From Streptomyces sp. DvalAA-43 (GTDB lineage: Bacteria > Actinomycetota > Actinomycetes > Streptomycetales > Streptomycetaceae), in contig NZ_FMBW01000022.1 of assembly GCF_900091725.1 (NCBI RefSeq), positions 18,657-82,656 on the forward strand: a DNA stretch of 64,000 nucleotides, in the 5' to 3' direction. A model generated the notes under the pieces. The model was not told the origin of the DNA, ran no database searches, and saw only the letters and a program-made list of their open reading frames with translations. The position numbers and the translations under genes were made by a program. Positions 17,176-24,916 of this stretch are shown here, one piece after another (position 1 is the stretch's first letter; each line of letters begins with the position of its first letter).

Positions 17176-18735
17176 ATGGAGGAATCCCCCCAGGACGGAG
17201 CGGCCCCGGACCCCCGCCGGTGGTGGGTGCTCGCGGTGCTGTCCGCCGCGCTGTTCGCGATCCTGCTCAACAACAGCCTGCTCAACGTCGCGATCCCGCA
17301 GATCGTCCGCAGCACCGGCGCGTCCATCTCGCAGATCCAGTGGATCGTCGACGCCTACATGCTGGTGTTCGCCGGGGCGCTGCTCACGGCCGGGACGCTC
17401 GGCGACCGTTACGGCCGCAAGCGGGCCACCCTGGCCGGCACCGCGACGTTCGGGGCCGGTTCCGTGGTGGCGCTGCTCGCCGACGGTCCGTCCCAACTCC
17501 TGGTCGCCCGCGCCGTGATGGGTCTCGGTGCGGCGTTCGTGATGCCGGGCACCCTGGCGATCCTGGTGGATGTCTTCCCGGCCCCCGAGCGGGCGCGGGC
17601 GATCGGTGTGTGGGGCGCCGTCTCCGCGTTCAGTGTGGCGGCCGGTCCCGTGCTGGGCGGCACACTGGTCGGCCACTTCTGGTGGGGGTCGGTGTTCCTG
17701 GTGAACCTGGTGCCGGTGGCGCTGGTGCTGGTGGCCGGTGCGGTGCTGCTGCCGGAGTCGGCCGATCCGGTGCCGCGCGCCGCCGATCCGGTGGGGGCGC
17801 TGCTGGGCGCCGGCACGATGGCCGCGCTGGTCTACGGGGTGATCCAGGTCTCCGGGCACGGCTGGTCCTCGCCGAGCGTGCTGGGGGCGTTGGGAGGCAG
17901 TGCGGTCGCCGCGGTGGCGTTCGTCGCCTGGGAACGGCGGCACCCGCACCCGATGATGGATCTGGCCCTGTTGCGCAAGCCCGCCTTCATGGGGGCGGGG
18001 GCCGGGAACATGCTGCTGATGGTCGGCCTGGCCGGGACGTTCTTCGTGCTCACCCAGCGGTTGCAGTTCGGCCTGGGCTACAGCCCGTTGAAGGCCGGGC
18101 TCGGGATCATGCCGAGCGCGTTCGCGGTGGCGCTGGGCTCGGTGCTCTCGCCGCGGCTGACCGCCCGTCTCGGTGTACGTGGCGGTGTCACCGGAGGGAT
18201 GGCGCTGGCCGCCGTGGGTGTCCTGGTGGTGGGTGTGGTGGACGGTGGGTACCCGCCGGTGCTGGCCGGTCTGGTGCTCGCGGGAATCGGCTTCGGGCTG
18301 GCGATGGCACCGGCGACCGAGACGGCCATGTCCCTGGTCCACCCGGACCGTTCGGGCTCCGCGGCGGCCCTCACCGACACCATGCAGGAGCTGGGCAACG
18401 CGTTGGGGGTGGCGGTGGTGGGCACCGTGCTCGCCCGCCGTTACGCGACGGGGACGGCCGATCTGCCGGGGACGGCCGGCCGCTCGCTGCACGACGCCCT
18501 GGAGCTCGCGGACCGTACCGGTGGGCAGGCCGGGACCGCGCTCGCGTCCGCCGCCCGGCAGGCCTTCGACCACGCCGCCGCGGCCGGACTGGGGGTCGCC
18601 GCAGCCGTAGTGGCGGCGGGTGCCCTGCTCGCCGCCTTCCTGCTGCCCGGCCGCACACCGCCACCGGCCGGACCCGGGTCCGCGCACGAAGTCGAAACAG
18701 TCCCGGCGGACCGCCGATCGAGCCCCGTAGAGTGA
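17176..18735 (+). CDS. MFS drug exporter, DHA2 (14-TMS) family
   Basis: 519 aa, mostly hydrophobic. It has the motif-A sequence GTLGDRYGRKRATL between segments 2 and 3, motif C-like AVSAFSVAAGPVLGGTLVG, and a periplasmic-side loop QRLQFGLGYSPLKAGLG typical of DHA2 (EmrB/QacA) transporters. It exports drugs by proton antiport and probably provides product export or self-resistance alongside the MMPL pump. The ATG at 17176 has a CAGGAG site. It is divergent from the KASIII operon and followed after 113 bases by the SRPBCC gene. Confidence 0.95.
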   Translation: MEESPQDGAAPDPRRWWVLAVLSAALFAILLNNSLLNVAIPQIVRSTGASISQIQWIVDAYMLVFAGALLTAGTLGDRYGRKRATLAGTATFGAGSVVALLADGPSQLLVARAVMGLGAAFVMPGTLAILVDVFPAPERARAIGVWGAVSAFSVAAGPVLGGTLVGHFWWGSVFLVNLVPVALVLVAGAVLLPESADPVPRAADPVGALLGAGTMAALVYGVIQVSGHGWSSPSVLGALGGSAVAAVAFVAWERRHPHPMMDLALLRKPAFMGAGAGNMLLMVGLAGTFFVLTQRLQFGLGYSPLKAGLGIMPSAFAVALGSVLSPRLTARLGVRGGVTGGMALAAVGVLVVGVVDGGYPPVLAGLVLAGIGFGLAMAPATETAMSLVHPDRSGSAAALTDTMQELGNALGVAVVGTVLARRYATGTADLPGTAGRSLHDALELADRTGGQAGTALASAARQAFDHAAAAGLGVAAAVVAAGALLAAFLLPGRTPPPAGPGSAHEVETVPADRRSSPVE

Positions 18736-18848
18736 CGATCAAGGGGCGCGGTCCGTGACGGGGGGCACGCTGCATCGGCCCCAACACCCCCGTACGCACC
18801 CGCCCCTCTCCCTGTCCATATCCCCATCCACCAGCAGGAGGTGTCCCC

Positions 18849-19373
18849 ATGACCGGGTCCAAGGGCTCGTTACTCAGCAGGGCGGCGTACGTCGGCCCAT
18901 CCATGCAGACACTGCACACGGAGTACGCGAAGAGCGGGCGGATCGACGACCGGGCACCGGTCGTCGCGGCGTGCGAGGTGACGGTCGACGCACCGCCGGA
19001 CGTCATCTGGCAGGTGCTCACCGACATTCCACGATGGCCGGTCTGGGTTCCCGGTGTCCGGGAGGCGGAGCTGAGCGGTGATTCCCCGGCTCCGGACCTG
19101 GCCTTCCGCTGGGTGCTGAACGGCATGCGGATCCGCTCCACACTGGCGGTCGTGACGCCCGGGGAGGAGATCGCCTGGACAGGCCGGCTGGCCGGCTCAC
19201 GGGGGGTCCACCGCTTTCTGCTGCGACCGGGGCCGGACGGCCGCACGATCGTGCGGTCCGAGGAGTCGATCGGCGGCGCGCTGATCGGCCTGTACTACAG
19301 CAGCGCGAAGCTGACCACGGTCCTGCGGGGCTGGCTGGGCGCGCTGAAGAACACGGTGGAGGAGGGGAAATGA
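18849..19373 (+). CDS. SRPBCC-fold protein (polyketide cyclase/dehydrase-like)
   Basis: 174 aa. After a ~35-residue lead, the helix-grip fold begins (VAACEVTVDAPPDVIWQVLTD, then WPVWVPGV and a C-terminal helix ending LKNTVEEGK). Such proteins bind hydrophobic ligands and some are polyketide cyclases or aromatases; no substrate can be assigned. A GGAGG site precedes the ATG. Codon 8 is TTA (18870-18872), so translation should depend on the bldA tRNA. It overlaps the next gene by ATGA. Confidence 0.8.
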   Translation: MTGSKGSLLSRAAYVGPSMQTLHTEYAKSGRIDDRAPVVAACEVTVDAPPDVIWQVLTDIPRWPVWVPGVREAELSGDSPAPDLAFRWVLNGMRIRSTLAVVTPGEEIAWTGRLAGSRGVHRFLLRPGPDGRTIVRSEESIGGALIGLYYSSAKLTTVLRGWLGALKNTVEEGK

Positions 19374-19762
19374 GCACGACGACCAACCTGGCTCTGGCCT
19401 ACAACCCGGTATTCCTGGGCATCCGATTCCTTCTTGAGCTCTTCGCCCTGTACTGCTTCGGGCTGTGGGGCTGGCGACGGGTGCCGGGCCCGCTGCGCTA
19501 CGTGGCGGTGGTCGCGATACCCGTGGTGGTGGCCATCGTCTGGGGCGACTTCGCCACCGCGGGCGACGAGGCCCGCTCGGGCGAGACGACGTTCGACACC
19601 CCCGGGCCGCTGCGCCTGCTGCTGGAGGTGGCCGTGTTCGGCGGCGGCGCCGCGGCGCTGTGGCACGCGGGCATGCAGAAGGCCGCCCGCTGGTTCCTGA
19701 TCGTGCTGGTCCTCTACCACGTGGCGGCGTACGACCGGATCTGGTGGCTGCTCCAGCACTGA
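19370..19762 (+). CDS. YrdB-like small membrane protein (DUF2568)
   Basis: 130 aa with four predicted membrane segments (e.g. FLLELFALYCFGLWGW, YVAVVAIPVVVAIVWG, LLLEVAVFGGGAAALW, WFLIVLVLYHVAAYD). The conserved WG(D/T)FA and RLLLEVAVFG segments match the YrdB/DUF2568 family, whose function is unknown. It overlaps the SRPBCC gene by four bases and probably forms a unit with it. Followed by a bidirectional terminator. Confidence 0.85.
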   Translation: MSTTTNLALAYNPVFLGIRFLLELFALYCFGLWGWRRVPGPLRYVAVVAIPVVVAIVWGDFATAGDEARSGETTFDTPGPLRLLLEVAVFGGGAAALWHAGMQKAARWFLIVLVLYHVAAYDRIWWLLQH

Positions 19763-19769
19763 ACGCAAC

Positions 19770-19809
19770 GGCACACGGCCCGTCCCCCCGGGGGGACGGG
19801 CCGTGTGCC
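19770..19809. terminator. bidirectional terminator, 20-bp perfect inverted repeat
   Basis: Arms of 20 bases (GGCACACGGCCCGTCCCCCC and its complement) with no loop, between convergent stop codons at 19762 and 19830. Confidence 0.92.
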
Positions 19810-19829
19810 GTACGTCCGCGGTCAGAGCC

Positions 19830-21413
19830 TCACGGCTGGCTCTGCGCCGCCGGGTCGGCTGCCAGCAGGGCGCGCAGCGCCTTGCTGTCGGTCTTGCCGT
19901 TGGCGGTGAGCGGCAGGGCGGGCAGCACCTGGCAGAGCTCCGGCACCTTGGCGGCCTCCAGCCGGTCGGCGAGCTTCGCCAGCACCTGCTCCGCGGTGAG
20001 TTCGCCGACGACGAAGAGCACCATGTCCCGGCCCTCCTCCGGAGCCAGCAGGGCCGACTCGCGGACCCCGTCGATGTCCAGGACCGCGGCCTCGATCTCC
20101 ACCGTGCTCATCCGCGAGCCGCGCCGCTTGAACAGGTCGTCCCGCCGCCCCTGGAAGTACAGGTACCCGTCCTCGTCCAGCCAGCCGTAGTCACCGGTGT
20201 GGAGCGTCACCCGGCCGTCCTCCGGGCTCGGCCGGAACCGCAGCGCGGTGGGCTCCGGGGCCTGCCAGTACCCCGCCATCACATGCGGTCCGCACACCGC
20301 GATCTCGCCGATCTCGAACGGGGGCAGCCGCCGCCCGTCCTCGTCCACGACCAGGACCTCGGTGCCGGGCAGCGCCCGCCCCACCGAGGTCGGCCGCGCC
20401 AGGTCCCCGTCGGGTTCCAGGACGGTGATCCGCTTGCATTCGGTGGTGCCGTACATCGGAGCCACCGCCGCACCGGGGAAGGCGTCCCGCAACGAGGTGA
20501 TCAGCGAGGTGTTGAGCGCCGCGCCGGTGTTGGTGAACAGCCGGATCCGGGTCGGCCGCGGATCGCGGGAGGCCAGGCGCACCAGCAGTTCACCCAGCGA
20601 GGGCACCAGCGGCACCACGGTGGCACCGTGGTCGCGGGCGAACCCCAGCAGCCGGGCGTGGCTCTCCGGGCCCGACAGCAGCAGCTCGGCGCCGGCCAGC
20701 GCGGAGAGCAGGACCTGGTAGAGGCCGTAGTCGAAGGAGAGCGGTACCGCGGTGAGCACGACGTCGTCCGGGCGGTAGTTCAGCCGCTGCGCGACCGCTC
20801 GGGCGGCGAAGACGACCTGTGCGTGCGGGCAGGCCACGGCCTTGGGTGCGGCGGTGCTGCCGGAGGTGTAGATCAGCAGTGCCAGGCGGTCGGCGGGCAC
20901 CTCGGCCTCGGTGCGCCCCGCCGGGTCGGCGGGCCCGGACAGGTCCAGCTCGGAGACGACGGCGACGGGCACCCCGGACGGCCAGCGCTGCCCGTCGGCC
21001 TCCTCGCGCTCCGCCGCCTCCGCCACGATCAGCGCCGGTGTCGAGTCGGCCAGCACCGGCTGCAGGTGAAAGGCCTTCATCGCCGGGTTGATCGGGACGA
21101 GGACCGCGCCGCGCCGCCAGGTCCCGAAGAGCAGCGCGGTGAACTCGCGGATGCTGCCCACCCGGGCCAGCACCCGGTCGCCGGGCCGGATGCCGTAGCC
21201 GTCCAGGATCCGGGCGAAGGAGTCGGCCGCGGCGTCCAGCTCCGCGTACGTCCAGGCACCGTAGCGGTCCCGCACGGCGGGTGCGCCGGGACGCGCGGTG
21301 GCGGCCGCGCCGAGGAACGCCTCGGCCGCGTTGGCGATCCGATCGGCGTGCTCGGAGCCGGCGGCGTTGGCGGCCCCGGCCACGGTTACGGAGTCGAGCG
21401 TGCGCGTGGTCAA
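19830..21413 (-). CDS. AMP-dependent acyl/amino-acid ligase, stand-alone
   Basis: About 527 aa. An ANL ligase with the P-loop LLIYTSGSTAAPKAV, the motif PMYGTTECKRI, the hinge YLYFQGRRDDLFKRRG and the C-terminal lysine in LTANGKTDSKALR. It has no carrier domain, so it loads a separate ACP or CoA. Ligases of this shape accompany type III decarboxylases and an ACP in exosortase-A loci and in fluvirucin-type pathways; loading of an amino acid on the ACP at 14279-14566 is therefore likely. The start is taken as a TTG at 21413 because of the AGGGGGA site before it; no ATG is suitably placed. A cluster motif lies ~95 bases upstream. Confidence 0.82.
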   Translation of the reverse strand: MTTRTLDSVTVAGAANAAGSEHADRIANAAEAFLGAAATARPGAPAVRDRYGAWTYAELDAAADSFARILDGYGIRPGDRVLARVGSIREFTALLFGTWRRGAVLVPINPAMKAFHLQPVLADSTPALIVAEAAEREEADGQRWPSGVPVAVVSELDLSGPADPAGRTEAEVPADRLALLIYTSGSTAAPKAVACPHAQVVFAARAVAQRLNYRPDDVVLTAVPLSFDYGLYQVLLSALAGAELLLSGPESHARLLGFARDHGATVVPLVPSLGELLVRLASRDPRPTRIRLFTNTGAALNTSLITSLRDAFPGAAVAPMYGTTECKRITVLEPDGDLARPTSVGRALPGTEVLVVDEDGRRLPPFEIGEIAVCGPHVMAGYWQAPEPTALRFRPSPEDGRVTLHTGDYGWLDEDGYLYFQGRRDDLFKRRGSRMSTVEIEAAVLDIDGVRESALLAPEEGRDMVLFVVGELTAEQVLAKLADRLEAAKVPELCQVLPALPLTANGKTDSKALRALLAADPAAQSQP

Positions 21414-21505
21414 TGGTCCCCCTAGTCGATGACAGCCTGTCGGGGCGGCGGACCGCCGGAGCGGTCCCACCCCTTGTCCGCATGGTCGGAGAGCCTGCTT
21501 TGGCA

Positions 21506-21518
21506 CCGCTAAAAGCGG
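21506..21518 (-). promoter_or_regulatory. cluster motif site 7 (CCGCTTTTAGCGG), best palindrome
   Basis: A perfect 5-bp-arm palindrome with a TTT centre (CCGCT-TTT-AGCGG), about 95 bases before the ligase start. Confidence 0.5.
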
Positions 21519-21534
21519 CCGGTCCGCCGGGCGT

Positions 21535-22320
21535 TCAGCCCTGCCGGGCATCCGTCGGACCGGCTCCGGCCAGGTCGGGCCGGGACTCGTAGCGGCGCAG
21601 CAGGGCGGAGAGCCGGTCGAGGAACGAGTCCTCCTCGCGGATGAAGAAGTGACCGCCGGGCACCACCAGGGTCTCGCCGTACGCCGTGGAGTACCGCGTC
21701 CATTCCCGTACCTCGTCCACCGTGACCAGCCGGTCCTCGGACCCGCCGAAGACGTGCAGCGGCACGGGCAGCGGGGTCCGGTCGACCGTTCCGGCGGCGG
21801 CGCACAGCCGCAGGTCGTCGCGGACGGTCGGCAGGAGCGCGGACAGCCACTCCGGATGGTCCAGCAGCACGCGGGGCAGACCGCCGTGGCCGTCCAGGAG
21901 CCGCACCAGTTCCTCGTCACGGATGCCGGGGTCGTCGGGCAGCGGAGCCGGCAGGTGCGGGGCCCGGTGGCCGCCGAGGACGAGGGCCGCGGGCAGCCGG
22001 CTGCCGCGGACGTACCGGTGCTGGGCGAGCGCGTACGCGATCAGGGCGCCCATGCTGTGCCCGTAGAGCACGTGCGGGTGGTCGAGCTCCGGCCCGATCT
22101 CCTCGTCGAGCTCGGCCACCAGCGCGTGCAGGTCGGTGAAGCGCGGTTCGTTCATCCGCCCTTCCCTGCCCGGCAGTTGCACCGGAAGGACCTCGATGTC
22201 CGCGGTGAGTCGGCTCTGCCAGCCGGCGTACGCCGAGGCTCCTCCGCCCGCGTAGGGGAAGCAGAACATGCGCATGCGTCCCGGGGAGGGCTGTGACGCG
22301 CGGGTGAGATAGCGCTTCAT
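21535..22320 (-). CDS. type II thioesterase (first of three)
   Basis: 261 aa, alpha/beta hydrolase. Serine motif YGHSMGAL about residue 88, Asp in FGGSEDRLV and His in VPGGHFFI complete the triad. The N-terminus (RMFCFPYAGGGASAYAGW) is typical of editing thioesterases that remove aberrant acyl groups from PKS/NRPS carrier domains. It lies after the second thioesterase, separated by 259 bases that contain a cluster motif, so it may have its own promoter. Confidence 0.93.
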   Translation of the reverse strand: MKRYLTRASQPSPGRMRMFCFPYAGGGASAYAGWQSRLTADIEVLPVQLPGREGRMNEPRFTDLHALVAELDEEIGPELDHPHVLYGHSMGALIAYALAQHRYVRGSRLPAALVLGGHRAPHLPAPLPDDPGIRDEELVRLLDGHGGLPRVLLDHPEWLSALLPTVRDDLRLCAAAGTVDRTPLPVPLHVFGGSEDRLVTVDEVREWTRYSTAYGETLVVPGGHFFIREEDSFLDRLSALLRRYESRPDLAGAGPTDARQG

Positions 22321-22579
22321 CGTGCGGGGTCTCCTCTCGGTGGGCGGTGACCGCCGGCACCGAGGGCGCCCCCGCACGGCCCGTCCGGTGGCCGGAGAGC
22401 CTGCCGAGGCGCTCCGCCTGCCCGGAGAGAGCAACGGGGGATGCCGGGCCGGGCGGGCGGAGCGGCGGGCACGGCCGGAGCGGGGCACCGGCCGGCACGG
22501 CGTCAGTTTCGGCCCGGCCGCTAAAGCATCGGCTGCGCTCCGCCGCCTCGCCCGTCGCCCCCGTCCCTCGTCAGCGGCC
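22321..22579. promoter_or_regulatory. 259-base intergenic with cluster motif site 8 (GATGCTTTAGCGGC)
   Basis: GC-rich spacer between two thioesterase genes. The motif is at 22517-22532 on the minus strand, ~200 bases before the downstream start. Nothing else recognisable. Confidence 0.4.
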
Positions 22580-23386
22580 TTACGACCCGCTGCTCACGGC
22601 CCGGTGCTGCGACCGCCGCCCGAGCAGGTCGTCCGCCAGGACCGGCAGGAACCGGTCCGGGTCGTCGTGCGGGAAGAAGTGCCCGCCGGGGAAGAGCCGG
22701 ACGGTGGTGGAGGCGGCGGAGTGCCGGGACCAGGCGTCGAGTTCCTCCTCGGTGGTGGAGGCGTCCGACCGGCCGCCGTAGACGGTGACCGGGCAGTCCA
22801 GCGGCGGGCCGGGGCGGTGGGTGCGGGTCTCGGCCACCGCGAAGTCGGCCCGCAGGGTGGGCAGCATGACGTTCAGCATCGGGTTGTCGGCGTGGGCCTC
22901 GGCCGATGTTCCGTTCAACTCACCCAGTCTGGCGAAGAGTTCGTCCGGGGGTGCGTCGTGCACCGGGGTCGCCCGGCGCGGCAGGTGCGGCGCGGGCAGT
23001 CCGGCGACGAGCAGCCGGTCCGGTTCGGGCAGCCCGAGCCGGCGCTGTGCCCGGCAGAGCTCGAAGGCGATGCCGGCGCCCATGCTGTGGCCGAACCAGG
23101 CGTGCGGCCGGTCGAGCAGCGGGGCGATGTCCCGCAGGAGCGGCGGCAGCAGGTCGTCGAGCCGCTCGTAGGGGCGTTCCCGGAAGCGGGACTCACGCCC
23201 CGGCAGCCGGATCGGCACGACCTCGATCTCCGGCTCCAGGCGCTGCCCCCAGGCGCGGAAGGCGGCCGCGCCCCCACCGGCGTGCGGCAGACAGAGGAGC
23301 CGGAGCCGGGCCTGTGGCAGCGGCTTGCGGCGGACGGCCCAGGCGCCGGTCCGGGCGAGGGTCGGGGTACGGGTCAGCTCATCCAT
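22580..23386 (-). CDS. type II thioesterase (second of three)
   Basis: 268 aa with RLRLLCLPHAGGGAAAF at the N-terminus, serine motif FGHSMGAGIAFEL, Asp in YGGRSDAST and His in FPGGHFFPHDD. Same editing role as the other type II thioesterases but only moderately similar in sequence to them. The ATG overlaps the end of the GMC oxidoreductase gene by 13 bases, which ties it to the Cys-module NRPS operon. Confidence 0.93.
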   Translation of the reverse strand: MDELTRTPTLARTGAWAVRRKPLPQARLRLLCLPHAGGGAAAFRAWGQRLEPEIEVVPIRLPGRESRFRERPYERLDDLLPPLLRDIAPLLDRPHAWFGHSMGAGIAFELCRAQRRLGLPEPDRLLVAGLPAPHLPRRATPVHDAPPDELFARLGELNGTSAEAHADNPMLNVMLPTLRADFAVAETRTHRPGPPLDCPVTVYGGRSDASTTEEELDAWSRHSAASTTVRLFPGGHFFPHDDPDRFLPVLADDLLGRRSQHRAVSSGS

Positions 23387-24912
23387 CGGGCCACCCTTTC
23401 GGCGAGTGCGAGGCAGGTCAGGTTGGGCGGGGCGCTGGTCATCGTGGGGAACACCGAGGCGTCGACGACGTACAGCCCCTCGGCGCCGTGGACCGCGCAG
23501 CGCTGGTCCACCACGGAGCCCGGGTCGTCCACCGGTCCCATCCGGGCCGTGCCGACGGCGTGCCAGCTGGGCGAGACGAACCGGGTGACCGCTCCGCGCA
23601 GCAGCCGGTCCTCGCCCACCATCCGGTCGGTCCAGACCAGCACCCGTTCCAGCAGCCCGGCCATCGGCGCCGACCGCAGCAGCTCCCAGGCCTGCCGGAC
23701 GGCGGCCATCAGCAGCTCGACATCGGCCGGGTCGGTGGCCAGGCCGAGCACGATCTCCGGCGCGGCCCCGGCGTCCGTGTCCCGGATCGTGACCCGGCCC
23801 CGGGAGGCGGGCCGCAGCACCATGGCGGACAGCCCCACGGCGAGCTCGGCCCTGAGCATGCCGCCGATCAGCGGATTCGCCGCCGTGGGCACCGCGTCCA
23901 GCAGGAACAGCCCGATGTCCGCCGCGCCGCCCGCCGGGACGGACGCGCAGCGCGCGGTGACCTGGTGCCAGCTGTCCCCCGCCCGGCAGACGCCGGGGCG
24001 GGGTTCGGACCAGAGCACGACCGCGGGATGGTCGGCGAGGTTCTGTCCCACCCCGGGCAGGTCCAGGGCGGGGGTGATGCCCAGCCCGGCCAGGAGCCCG
24101 GGGTCACCGATGCCCGAACGCTGGAGCAGCGCGGGCGTGTTGACCGCTCCGGCGGCCAGGGTCACCCGTCCGGCCGCCACTCGCTGGAGCCGCCCGTCGC
24201 GCCGTACCTCGACGCCGGTGGCCCTGTTCCGTCCGTCCAGCAGCACCCGGGCCGCCAGGGTGCCGGTCCAGAGCGTCAGGCCGGTCCGTTCCCGGGCCGC
24301 CGCGAGATGGCTCTCGGCCGACGAGATCCGGCGGCCGCCGACGGCGTTGGCCGGGGTGACCCCGGCCCCGAGGGCGGCGCCGGAATTCAGGTCCCCGAGG
24401 ACGGGCAGCCCGAGGCGCGCACAGCCGTGGAGAAAGGCCTCGGCCGTGGTGGCGAGCGAATCCGCGGCGGCCCGGCGGATCGGTACCGGCCCGTCCGTGC
24501 CGTGCGCCGGCCCCTTGAAGTCCTCGTCCGTCTCCAGGCCGATCAGGTACGGCCGCAGCTGCTCCCAGTCCCACTCGGTGTTGCCCGCGGCCGCCCAGGC
24601 GTCGAGGTCCGCGGGCAGGGGGCGCAGCGCGAGCGCGCCGTTGACGGCGGAGGAGCCGCCGACGGCCTTGCCGACCCCGTACGGGAACTCCCGTCTGCCG
24701 CCTGCCGTGGGCAGCGCGGTGTAATCCCAGTTGCGGCCGGTGAGGACCGGCACCCCGGCCTGCTCGTCCGTACCGTCCGGGAGTTCCCCGGCCTCGATCA
24801 GCAGGACCCGGCGTCCGGGCCGCTCGGACAGGCGGGCGGCGAGCACCGCGCCGGCCGAGCCCGCGCCGACGACCACGTCGTCCCAGTACGGGATTCCCGT
24901 TTCCGCACTCAC
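23374..24912 (-). CDS. GMC-family FAD oxidoreductase
   Basis: 512 aa. N-terminal FAD motif VVVGAGSAGAVLAARLSE, the GMC signature GVGKAVGGSSAVNG near residue 80, and the C-terminal active-site region SPSWHAVGTARMG with the catalytic His. GMC enzymes oxidise alcohols (or similar groups) with FAD and oxygen. It starts five bases after the second Cys-module NRPS and overlaps a thioesterase. The Cys NRPSs have no built-in oxidase domain, so this may be the only oxidation step for their product. Whether it acts on a hydroxyl of the polyketide part or on a thiazoline ring cannot be decided from sequence. Confidence 0.9.
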   Translation of the reverse strand: MSAETGIPYWDDVVVGAGSAGAVLAARLSERPGRRVLLIEAGELPDGTDEQAGVPVLTGRNWDYTALPTAGGRREFPYGVGKAVGGSSAVNGALALRPLPADLDAWAAAGNTEWDWEQLRPYLIGLETDEDFKGPAHGTDGPVPIRRAAADSLATTAEAFLHGCARLGLPVLGDLNSGAALGAGVTPANAVGGRRISSAESHLAAARERTGLTLWTGTLAARVLLDGRNRATGVEVRRDGRLQRVAAGRVTLAAGAVNTPALLQRSGIGDPGLLAGLGITPALDLPGVGQNLADHPAVVLWSEPRPGVCRAGDSWHQVTARCASVPAGGAADIGLFLLDAVPTAANPLIGGMLRAELAVGLSAMVLRPASRGRVTIRDTDAGAAPEIVLGLATDPADVELLMAAVRQAWELLRSAPMAGLLERVLVWTDRMVGEDRLLRGAVTRFVSPSWHAVGTARMGPVDDPGSVVDQRCAVHGAEGLYVVDASVFPTMTSAPPNLTCLALAERVARWMS

Positions 24913-24916
24913 CGGG

